From: Anaerolineales bacterium
Lineage (GTDB): Bacteria; Chloroflexota; Anaerolineae; Anaerolineales; E44-bin32
NCBI GenBank assembly: GCA_030668545.1
Contig: DAOUTT010000023.1
Location: 1-13,879, forward strand
DNA: 13,879 nt
Direction: 5' to 3'
Part shown: positions 6,985 through 13,879 of the stretch, piece after piece
How positions within the stretch are numbered: the stretch's first letter is position 1
How the letters are laid out: the number at the start of each line of letters is the position of its first letter
Program-made: the position numbers and the translations under genes
Notes under the pieces: generated by a model
Seen by the model: the letters and a program-made list of their open reading frames with translations, nothing else
Database searches by the model: none
What the model was told of the DNA's origin: nothing

Positions 6985-9255
6985 TTATCCATGGGGGGCA
7001 ATGTGTCTAATTACAGCCGTAACTTTTTTATTATGGTCTTCAGATGGCCTGACTGCCACTTCTTCCAAGGTTTCGGAAAGGTTGATGAGCTTTTCCATGT
7101 TGCTTGATGTGAGCTTGTCCGGGAGAATGCCAATGATAGGAGTTTCATCATCGATTTTCTGAAGGAAAAAACCATCATCGTATTCTGAGAGACCTGGATA
7201 GGTAAGGCTGAGAATAATAATCTCGGGCGAACTTCGTTTTAATATTCGGGCAGCGTCCTCGAGCGAATCCGCGACTAGCACGGTTCCAAGTCTCCCGCCT
7301 TCGATACTTTTCCGGATACGATCACTTTCATCAGGCTGTTCCTCAATAAGGAGGAAAGTAGATTTTTGGTAACAATTCAGCTCTTGCAGAATGTGGCGCA
7401 GAGAGCTTTCGCGAACCGGTTTTGTAAGGAATCGAGTGATATCGAGGATCACGCCTTTTTCTTGTCCATCATCATATTCGGTTAGCAAAATCGGTGTTGC
7501 AAAAAGCGCGTCGTCGCTAAGTATCTCAATTATGATTTGCCAAACATCAGGGTCGGGATGGAGGAGATCTAACAGGATTGCGTCAGGATTTGTTGCTTTC
7601 GCGATCTCAAAAGTGTGGCTGGGTTGTGTGACCACGCGAAAGCGGTACCCTGCCTCTTCTAGAATGGCACGGTATTGATAAGCAACATCGGAATCTCGAT
7701 CTACGCAAAGGATTAGCGGTGCGAGGTCTTCCTTTTCCTGATACGTCATCTCAAAGGGAATTGTGAAGGCAAAAGTGCTGCCCTCGCCTGGTACGCTCTC
7801 AACCCACAAAACGCCTCTGTGTAGTTCGACGAGGTGCTTGCAAATGGATAGGCCCAAGCCTGTACCGCCAGTCTTTCTTGTCGGTGAAGCGTCAACTTGT
7901 GAAAATGGTTCGAAGATTTTCTCATGGTCCTCAGGGGAAATTCCGTACCCTGTGTCGAAAACAGCTATGACAACCTCGGATTGGCCGCTGTGCTCGATCA
8001 CTCGAACCGAAATGCCGATATGCCCTTCCTCGGTAAATTTGGTTGCGTTCGAAACGAGGTTTAGCAGGATTTGCCGCAGGCGGATATTATCTGCATGAAT
8101 TCTCGGTAGTTCGTCCGGTAAATCGATGACCAGCTCAATGGACTTGTCTTTTACTAGACCAACAGCGGTTGCCATCACCCCGTGAACAATCTCAGAAAGA
8201 TCCACATCTGAGAACGTCAGTTCCATTTTGCCGGCTTCAATTTTTGAGAGATCGAGGATGTCATTGATGAGTCCAAGGAGGTGTTGACCGGCATTGTAGA
8301 TTGCGGATAGATCTTGCTCTTGGTTTTCTGTTACGGGGCCGTCAATCCCCTTGAGGATAACCCTGGAGAAACCGATGATTGAGTTTAAAGGCGTGCGGAG
8401 CTCATGGCTCATATTTGCCAGAAATTGGCTTTTCAAACGATCGGCTTCACGCATTTCTTCGAGGGCTTGTGAGGTAAGTTGGTGAGAGCGTGCGTCCTGA
8501 AGCGTTATCGCAAACTCGTGCGCTACTGCATCGGCAAGAATTCGATCTTCTTCAGTCCATGGGTCATCAGAATCTTTCCCATCGAGCTCAATGACCCCGA
8601 TGATTTCATTTTGGACCTGGAGGGGGATAACCAGGCGATCTTGCGTGTGAACCGCGAGTATCGGGGCTGGCTGATCGAAGTCATCGATTGGTTTGAGAGT
8701 GCCTCGATCATCCTCGTATCCCAGGATCTGACCCCACGACGCAGCAAGTTCGGGGGCAGAGATTGCATCAATAGCATCCTGGGGAGTTGGCAGTGAGACC
8801 GCCATGCGAGTTTTTTGAGAACGTTCAGCATCGACGATCTGAAAGATCCCTCGATATCCTTTAAGCATTCCTTGCTTATCAATGCGTTGAGTAGAACGGA
8901 TGAGGATTGTGCTTTGTTCGCCTTGAGGGTATTCGAAATCCAGTAATAGATGTTGGATTGGCTGGCCCGAATCTATTAATTGCTTTAGTTCAGCAGCAGC
9001 TTCTGAATTAAACCCGGAACCGAAAATCTCTTTCCCGAGGAGATCATCCGGCGTCAAACTAATAGCTTTTTCTACTTCAGGGCTGCACCATGTATAACGC
9101 CCTGCACTATCGATTTCCCAAGACCAGCCGCGCGGGCGGTCAGTTTCGGGAGGACCGAGAACCTCTATAGGAACAGTTCCTGTTTTTGGGGTGTCTTTTG
9201 AGATCCCCGAGAACAGGTTTTCAAGGCGTCGTCGTATACCTTCGATTGAGTTCAT
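6985..9255 (-). CDS. Cytoplasmic hybrid sensor histidine kinase (PAS, GAF-like, HisKA, HATPase, two receivers, the second degenerate)
   Basis: Autophosphorylates on histidine and passes phosphate to aspartate in receiver domains. No membrane helix is visible, so it should be soluble. Domains: PAS (about 42-143), a short GAF-like part (about 205-256), a coiled segment, HisKA with phospho-accepting H284 in NMSHELRTPL, and HATPase with the N box around N399/N403, G1 DTGYGIS (434-440), F box FEPFSQ (448-453) and G2 GGTGLGLSI (463-471). Receiver 1 (514-625) is intact: D519, D521, D563, T592, K612. Receiver 2 (633-752) keeps the fold pattern but has E638/E639, S683 in place of the phospho-aspartate, and R736 in place of the lysine, so it is probably not phosphorylated. 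The ATG lies 35 bases inside the end of parA; an in-frame stop at 9280-9282 rules out a much longer start. No clear ribosome site at good spacing, which suggests coupling to parA. The threonine synthase-receiver fusion downstream is a possible target. Confidence 0.95.
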   Translation of the reverse strand: MNSIEGIRRRLENLFSGISKDTPKTGTVPIEVLGPPETDRPRGWSWEIDSAGRYTWCSPEVEKAISLTPDDLLGKEIFGSGFNSEAAAELKQLIDSGQPIQHLLLDFEYPQGEQSTILIRSTQRIDKQGMLKGYRGIFQIVDAERSQKTRMAVSLPTPQDAIDAISAPELAASWGQILGYEDDRGTLKPIDDFDQPAPILAVHTQDRLVIPLQVQNEIIGVIELDGKDSDDPWTEEDRILADAVAHEFAITLQDARSHQLTSQALEEMREADRLKSQFLANMSHELRTPLNSIIGFSRVILKGIDGPVTENQEQDLSAIYNAGQHLLGLINDILDLSKIEAGKMELTFSDVDLSEIVHGVMATAVGLVKDKSIELVIDLPDELPRIHADNIRLRQILLNLVSNATKFTEEGHIGISVRVIEHSGQSEVVIAVFDTGYGISPEDHEKIFEPFSQVDASPTRKTGGTGLGLSICKHLVELHRGVLWVESVPGEGSTFAFTIPFEMTYQEKEDLAPLILCVDRDSDVAYQYRAILEEAGYRFRVVTQPSHTFEIAKATNPDAILLDLLHPDPDVWQIIIEILSDDALFATPILLTEYDDGQEKGVILDITRFLTKPVRESSLRHILQELNCYQKSTFLLIEEQPDESDRIRKSIEGGRLGTVLVADSLEDAARILKRSSPEIIILSLTYPGLSEYDDGFFLQKIDDETPIIGILPDKLTSSNMEKLINLSETLEEVAVRPSEDHNKKVTAVIRHIAPHG

Positions 9256-10009
9256 TCGAATAGTGCCCTGTTTCCTCTGCTAACGCACGATACTGTATAG
9301 CCGCCCGGCTTTCTGGTGAGTATTGGTTAATCGGCTGACCCAGGATCGCACTTTCGCGTAACCTGGTATCTATTTCGATCTCAATATCATAGATGGCTTC
9401 GTTAAATGCGGTTCTTATCTGCTCTGCAAGGCTGCGGTGGATACGATTGCGCTTGTCAACCATTGTGAGAAGAATTCGATATCTAAGCTTCGGATTGTTT
9501 TCTTGGCGAATCGCTAAGATCAAATTGAGCATATCGCGAAGCGCATGCGCAGAGAAATACTCCGGTTGGGTTGGAATAATGAGTAAGTCCGCCGCAGAGA
9601 GAGCGTTCTTGGTGAGCGTCCCAGTGGTAGGCGGGCAATCAATGATGATCGTATCGTAAGATTGGCTGTCCTTGAGTGTTGCATCTAAAAGCATCATATA
9701 GTCAGCGCGAACTAAAAGATGAGGTTCAGCCAGATTTAACTCGTGATTAGACGGTACTAGTTCCAAATCCCGGAAATTTGTTGGAATTACTGCTCCGTTC
9801 AGATCATCATTCCCTAACAGCAATCCGGCGACGGTTCTCTCAAATGAGGCGGGTTTAAACCCGAGGGAGAGGGTCAGATTGGCGTGTGGATCCAGATCGA
9901 TGAGAAGCACTTTCCTTCCCATCTCCGCAAGCGATGCGCCCAATGACAATGTGGTTGTTGTTTTCGCAACTCCGCCTTTAGCATTTGCGATGGCTATGAT
10001 GTGGGTCAT
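9221..10009 (-). CDS. Orphan ParA/Soj-type partition ATPase
   Basis: A MinD/ParA-class P-loop ATPase of 262 residues, about the size of chromosomal Soj-type ParA without an N-terminal DNA-binding extension. It has the deviant Walker A KGGVAKTT (11-18, signature K11 and K16), the A' segment LIDLDPHANLT (36-46) and Walker B IIIDCPP (121-127). Basic residues around 186-193 (KRNRIHR) sit where Soj proteins bind DNA non-specifically. ParAs form ATP-dependent dimers on the nucleoid and move a cargo. No parB or parS-like gene lies next to it; the neighbours are a membrane GAF receptor and a histidine kinase. Related ATPases position chemosensory arrays, so a role in placing these sensors is possible but inferred. 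ATG with GAGG 7 bases upstream. The stop lies inside the kinase gene (35-base overlap), which ties the two together in expression. Confidence 0.93.
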   Translation of the reverse strand: MTHIIAIANAKGGVAKTTTTLSLGASLAEMGRKVLLIDLDPHANLTLSLGFKPASFERTVAGLLLGNDDLNGAVIPTNFRDLELVPSNHELNLAEPHLLVRADYMMLLDATLKDSQSYDTIIIDCPPTTGTLTKNALSAADLLIIPTQPEYFSAHALRDMLNLILAIRQENNPKLRYRILLTMVDKRNRIHRSLAEQIRTAFNEAIYDIEIEIDTRLRESAILGQPINQYSPESRAAIQYRALAEETGHYSNELNRRYTTTP

Positions 10010-10061
10010 GCGTTGTCCTCACCCCTTTGGTTTCTTGAGTCAGAAAGAAGAAGTTTCGCTT

Positions 10062-13000
10062 CTATTTATTTTCTCGTCGGTCTATAGGCGGTTGGTTGCT
10101 CAAGGTTATGGATTGTTCCAACAATCGAATCCGGCTACGCTCTGCTCCGAATACGCGACGCATTTCTTGCACGGCAGTTTTAAGCATACCTTCTACATCA
10201 TCGCTGGATCTGATTACGTTGGTTAATTCAAGCACTGTTTGCTCGCGCTCAACTCGGCGCAATGTTTCCTGGAACAAACGAGCATTCTGTATAGCCACAG
10301 CCAGCTGGTCCGCGAGGATCTGCAGAACCGTGATATCGTCCAAACTAAAGGCGTTTGTGTTTGTGTGTTGGAAATCGAGAGCTCCGAGTACTTGCTCACC
10401 GACAATAAGTGGGATCGAGAGCTCGGAGCGCATGTTTGTCAGGAGTGGATGTGGTTGATGAAGCTCATCCTGGTTTACATCGGATGCCAGATAGTATTCA
10501 CCGTTTTCCACAACGAAGCCAATAATCGTTTTCGAGCCCACAAGCAGTTGGTAGCCGGTAGAGAGCATTTGTGCACCAGCTTCGCCAGTCGCGGCTCTGA
10601 CTTCAGCAATTTTCTGTGTCTCATCGAGTAAGAAGGCAGCGACATGCGGGTAACCAAAACGATCGCTGATTAGGCTCACAACCCTGTTTAGAAGCGTTTC
10701 TGTGTCGAGCAAGCCGGTGGCGTCACGGGCGACCTCAGCTGCCGTTTGTAATTGGGCAGCCCGCAGCTGGACTTCTTCTAGCAGCCGCATCTGCTCGACT
10801 GCATTCGCGACCTCGTCACCAACGGCTTCTAGGATTTCACGATCGTCTTCGGTCCATTCACCCGGGCGTTCCGCGAGAAGCCCGAGATTGCCAACGATTT
10901 CGCCACGCACAGAGATGGGCGCTTCTATTAGATCTCCGCCATCCGTCACTGCATCTGGGTAGCGTGAGCCGGTATATTCGGCAAATGATGCTTGTTTGTC
11001 ATCTTCAATTAATTGGAATAGTTCTTCCCAGGATTCTGCAGTCTGGCGGCGGTACAGAGTGTCGATTTGCTCGAAACTAAGTTGTGTTTCTTCAAATAGC
11101 CGGGCGCTTTCGAGCGCAACCGAAACCTGATTTGCTATTAGTTCGAGGGACTCAATATCGCGCGGCTTTATTTCATCTAGGTCAGCGCTCTCAACCGCGA
11201 TTGCGCCAATAGCATCACCACGGCTGATGAGAGGGACGGAAACCGTTGTGCTGGGGGAATGGATGGTTTGGCTGGTTCCCGGAATATATTCGCTGATGGC
11301 TGTAACGGGCTTCATGGTTGCGACTGCACGTCCGAGAGGGCCGCGCTCGAGGGGAACAGGGATTCCGGTGGGGGTCGGCTGAATGCCTTCTGCGGCCGAA
11401 GCGCTGCGGACGACAATTTCGTTGCCCTCAACAAGCCCAATTATCACGCGATCGAAACCAAACATCTCGAGAATGCTCTCACTGGATTTAGTGAGCAGTG
11501 AATCGTAGTCTGTTTGCTCACTTATGCTGGTGAACACATCGATGACCCGCCGGTTCTGCGCGGATAGCTCGGTGAGCTCACCGATCAGGCGTGCGTTTTC
11601 GATGGCCACAGCAAGTTGGTCAGCCATCGTTTGCAGGACCAGGATATCTTCATCATCGAAGGCGTCCGGATCTTTGCTTTGGACATCAAGAGCGCCAATG
11701 ATTTGCTCGCTTGCCTGTAACGGAAGAGCCATCTCGGAGCGTGTCTCGGGGAGATCGGGATTGGCGAAGTGCACTTGATCTTCGCCAACATCGAGAGCAA
11801 TGCGGGGCTTCCCTGTGCCGGTTGTAAAGCCAACGATTCCGACCTTGCCTACAGAAAGACTGTATCCTTTTTCGATCATACGCTTGCCACCTTCCGAAGA
11901 AGCGGCGCGCAATACGGCATTTTCGCGCTCTCGATCGAGCAGAAAAACACCCGCATGGTAAAAACCGAAACGGGAGGTGATCAAATTTACTGTTTCGCTC
12001 AGTAGGGATTCCACATCGCGGATTGCAACGGCATCACGGGCGACTTCAGATGCTGTGCGTACCTGGCGTGTGCGTTCCTCGACGCGGTCTTCAAGCGATT
12101 GATAGAGGCTGTTTAGTTCATCCGCCATGCTGTTAAGGCTGGTAGCAAGTGTGCCGATTTCGTCATCGCGGTCTAAGGGAACGCGGAAGGACCAATCACC
12201 ACGAGAAAGTCGTTGCGCAAGCTCCGTTAGGTTTACAAGAGGGCGAAGAAGAAAACGGTTGGCGACGAAGCCGACAACCACAATCGAAAAGATTGAGGCG
12301 CCAACGATCATGGCGATCGTGAAGGGGGCTAGAGCGTTCGCATCAGCGAAGATATCATCTTGGGGGAGTTCAGTGACGATGCCCAAATCAAAATCTGGGA
12401 TCCACTCATAGGCGGCGAGAACCAGGGTGTCTTCTTTGTTAGTGTATTCGACGGTTCCAGAAGGTGTATCGACGGCGTTGGTGAAAACCGGATGAGACTG
12501 ACCGCTGACGGCTTCGGGTTCGGTGGCATAGCGGGGTAGGTTAATGATAACGTCAGGAGCGAGCAGAACGAAGGTGCGGCCGCGCTCAACGCGGTAGATG
12601 CCGCGCTGCTCCCAGAAGACCTGCATTTCTTCGAGCAGGCTGCCGAGGCGCGTATCGCTGTTGACGCCGATGAGCAGCAGATCTCCTTCCTGTGCGCCGG
12701 ATGCGCGCAGAGGGGCGCTGGAGATTAGGACGAGATTGTCGGGTGCGAAGAGCGGGTCATCGTAGAAAGCATACGTAGCCAGGGCGAGAGGGTCGATGGC
12801 GTCGAGCGTGAGGGAGGGAGATGCCTGGCCTTCCCAATCAGGGTTGGTGGAAGCTAGAACTGTTCCATTGGAAGAGCGAGCAAGGAGAACGCCAGAGAAG
12901 AGGGTCTGGCCTTGGCGCACGCGGAGATCTTCGAGCTCGGTTCGGGCGCTGTTTTGAGCGGCGCGATAATTGGAAGAGGAGGGGGGGAGGCGGAGTAAAT

Positions 13001-13280
13001 CGGATGCAGCTTCACGAAGAGCCGTTCGTTGACTACCAAGTTGGAGGCGCTGTTCGCTGGTGTCGGTCCATTCCTGCAGGACCTGGACCTGAGCCTGCGC
13101 AGCCGAGACCATCTGACTCGCGGCCTGATCTTGCATAAGATTTCTAGAGCTAAGGAATGCACCAATGCCCAAAGAAATCAAAGGGATGAGGATGAGAGGC
13201 AGGATGAGGAAAGGAATCCGACGTACGAGACTTCCATGTTTCTCGGGCTGATCTGTGGGTAGCGGATGGTTTTCCATCAT
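10062..13280 (-). CDS. Membrane receptor with Cache-like sensor, HAMP and multiple GAF domains, no output domain
   Basis: A 1072-residue sensory protein. Helix 1 (about 24-45) and helix 2 (about 319-341) frame an extracytoplasmic region of about 270 residues that looks like a double Cache domain (VLLARSSNGTVLASTNPDW at 131-149 and YEWIPDFDLGIVTELP at 291-306 are typical pieces). A HAMP (342-395) and coiled coil follow, then GAF1 (about 422-565), GAF2 (about 590-727), a shortened GAF-like unit (about 745-833), GAF4 (about 857-1003) and a tail (1010-1055) that looks like only the start of another GAF. There is no kinase, cyclase, chemoreceptor or GGDEF/EAL domain, so it must act through a partner. 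The start is one of two adjacent ATGs (13280 or 13277); the first overlaps the upstream gene by ATGA and has AGGA 9 bases before it. Such architectures are common in Anaerolineae-like genomes. A 52-base gap precedes parA. Confidence 0.93.
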   Translation of the reverse strand: MMENHPLPTDQPEKHGSLVRRIPFLILPLILIPLISLGIGAFLSSRNLMQDQAASQMVSAAQAQVQVLQEWTDTSEQRLQLGSQRTALREAASDLLRLPPSSSNYRAAQNSARTELEDLRVRQGQTLFSGVLLARSSNGTVLASTNPDWEGQASPSLTLDAIDPLALATYAFYDDPLFAPDNLVLISSAPLRASGAQEGDLLLIGVNSDTRLGSLLEEMQVFWEQRGIYRVERGRTFVLLAPDVIINLPRYATEPEAVSGQSHPVFTNAVDTPSGTVEYTNKEDTLVLAAYEWIPDFDLGIVTELPQDDIFADANALAPFTIAMIVGASIFSIVVVGFVANRFLLRPLVNLTELAQRLSRGDWSFRVPLDRDDEIGTLATSLNSMADELNSLYQSLEDRVEERTRQVRTASEVARDAVAIRDVESLLSETVNLITSRFGFYHAGVFLLDRERENAVLRAASSEGGKRMIEKGYSLSVGKVGIVGFTTGTGKPRIALDVGEDQVHFANPDLPETRSEMALPLQASEQIIGALDVQSKDPDAFDDEDILVLQTMADQLAVAIENARLIGELTELSAQNRRVIDVFTSISEQTDYDSLLTKSSESILEMFGFDRVIIGLVEGNEIVVRSASAAEGIQPTPTGIPVPLERGPLGRAVATMKPVTAISEYIPGTSQTIHSPSTTVSVPLISRGDAIGAIAVESADLDEIKPRDIESLELIANQVSVALESARLFEETQLSFEQIDTLYRRQTAESWEELFQLIEDDKQASFAEYTGSRYPDAVTDGGDLIEAPISVRGEIVGNLGLLAERPGEWTEDDREILEAVGDEVANAVEQMRLLEEVQLRAAQLQTAAEVARDATGLLDTETLLNRVVSLISDRFGYPHVAAFLLDETQKIAEVRAATGEAGAQMLSTGYQLLVGSKTIIGFVVENGEYYLASDVNQDELHQPHPLLTNMRSELSIPLIVGEQVLGALDFQHTNTNAFSLDDITVLQILADQLAVAIQNARLFQETLRRVEREQTVLELTNVIRSSDDVEGMLKTAVQEMRRVFGAERSRIRLLEQSITLSNQPPIDRRENK
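10263..10763 (-). repeat. GAF4 copy of an internal duplication in the membrane receptor
   Basis: Codes for residues 840-1006. It aligns over its whole length, including the leader TAAEVARDATG, with GAF1 of the same protein (roughly 45 % identity by hand count). At DNA level the leader stretch near 10721-10740 is still close to its partner at 12030-12050. Shared signatures are RFG, AAFLLD/AGVFLLD, SDVNQDE/LDVGED, RSELSIPL/RSEMALPL and ADQLAVAI.NARL. Confidence 0.75.
11577..12074 (-). repeat. GAF1 copy of an internal duplication in the membrane receptor
   Basis: Codes for residues 403-568 and is the partner of the unit at 10263-10763. It starts with the same TASEVARDAV leader and ends with the same ADQLAVAIENARL helix, so the duplicated module includes the linker helix before the GAF fold as well as the fold itself. 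GAF2, between them, is clearly more distant from both. Confidence 0.75.
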
Positions 13281-13879
13281 GATTCGGAATCCTGAGTATT
13301 CAGGGTGCCACCCTCGCGTTCATGTGCGACGTCATCCGCTTCGGACTTGCTTGATCCTAGAGAGACCGTGGAGCGGATGGCGTTAAGTGCTCTGCCCAAT
13401 TCGCGGGTGCTCGTTGCGAGAATAGATTTCATATCTGGAGAACGACGAACCTTACTTGTGATCTCATGAATCAAACGTTCACGACGCGCTGTTCGCTGGA
13501 CTTGGTCGAGCAAATTGGCATTCTGAACGCCTGCTGCGACTTGGCTGGCGACAGTTGCCAGCAACGCGGCATCATCCTCTGTGAATCGGTTGTCTTGGTC
13601 GTAATCCTCAAGGATGATCGTACCCAGAATATCATCACCGAGCAGCATGGGTACACCCAGCCAGGATTTGACTCCCTCACCAAAGTCGCTCACGCCCAGC
13701 ATTGCTGCTCGCTGGGCTGGATTGTCTGTAAGCAGTAATGGTTGACGGGAACGGATCACGACGGAACTAAGATCATCCCCGAGAGGCTCGGTAGTGGCGC
13801 GTGCGGGTTCAGCGCGGCGTGAATCATAGGAGATCGTCAACAGATCTTCTTGGGGATCGAATATGCAAATTTTAAGATC
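13277..13879 (-). CDS. GAF-domain signalling protein, C-terminal part only (5' end beyond the window)
   Basis: The frame is open to the right edge: 200 codons are visible before the TGA at 13277-13279. A TTG at 13838-13840 could be read as a start, but it falls inside the GAF fold (upstream residues LKICIFDPQEDLL continue it smoothly), so the true start is outside the window. The visible part holds most of a GAF domain, with FGEGVKSWLGVPMLLGDDIL and the closing helix AALLATVASQVAAGVQNANL, then a linker and a tail (visible residues about 132-175) that resembles the beginning of a second GAF, cut short, followed by a polar end. No catalytic domain is visible. The stop overlaps the start of the membrane receptor by ATGA, so both belong to one transcript and probably one signalling pathway. 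Confidence 0.85.
   Translation of the reverse strand, partial: DLKICIFDPQEDLLTISYDSRRAEPARATTEPLGDDLSSVVIRSRQPLLLTDNPAQRAAMLGVSDFGEGVKSWLGVPMLLGDDILGTIILEDYDQDNRFTEDDAALLATVASQVAAGVQNANLLDQVQRTARRERLIHEITSKVRRSPDMKSILATSTRELGRALNAIRSTVSLGSSKSEADDVAHEREGGTLNTQDSES

Noticed and set aside
9221..10009. ParA as a sign of a plasmid or integrated replicon
   Set aside because: No parB, replication gene, parS-like repeats or iterons are seen, and the neighbours are chromosomal-type signalling and central metabolism genes.
13277..13840. A complete 187-residue gene starting at TTG 13840
   Set aside because: The frame stays open to the window edge and the residues before the TTG continue the first strands of the GAF fold, so this is the end of a longer gene.
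1..13879. CRISPR array, tRNA, rRNA or riboswitch
   Set aside because: No regularly spaced repeats, no tRNA cloverleaf-like or rRNA-like segment was seen by eye, and intergenic gaps are short (35-202 bases). Covariance-model searches were not possible.

Overview
All recognisable genes in this window lie on the minus strand, so transcription runs from the right edge to the left. The base composition is moderate. The gene families are multi-GAF receptors without an enzymatic output, a cytoplasmic hybrid histidine kinase, an orphan ParA, and a threonine synthase of the zinc-ribbon type. This mix resembles uncultured Chloroflexota, especially Anaerolineae-like lineages. That placement is an inference from protein style; no marker gene here proves it.

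Right part (13879 to 6985), signalling block: a GAF-domain protein cut by the window edge overlaps by ATGA with a 1072-residue membrane receptor (Cache-like sensor, HAMP, four GAF or GAF-like units, no kinase). A 52-base gap leads to a stand-alone ParA/Soj-type ATPase. Its last 35 bases overlap a 756-residue soluble hybrid histidine kinase (PAS, GAF-like, HisKA, HATPase, one intact receiver, one degenerate receiver).

Middle part (6876 to 4211), amino-acid block: a threonine synthase-like PLP enzyme is fused in frame to a complete C-terminal response-regulator receiver domain. It is followed after 2 bases by a ten-helix EamA/DMT permease that starts at TTG behind a good Shine-Dalgarno site. 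An enzyme-receiver fusion directly downstream of a hybrid kinase and upstream of a possible amino-acid exporter is the most unusual thing in the window.

Left part (4008 to 180), pyruvate-node block: alanine dehydrogenase, a CoA-transferase of the acetyl-CoA hydrolase/4-hydroxybutyrate CoA-transferase family, and pyruvate kinase are joined by two ATGA overlaps, so they are almost certainly one translationally coupled operon. It is preceded by a 202-base intergenic region with small palindromes. At the far left edge, the first 48 codons of an IS200-like/REP-associated (Y1) transposase-type protein run off the window.

Working model (inference): membrane and cytoplasmic sensors feed a phosphorelay whose receiver is built into threonine synthase, coupling a signal directly to threonine synthesis or export. 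ParA may position the sensor proteins. Phosphotransfer, enzyme control and ParA partners cannot be shown from sequence alone.
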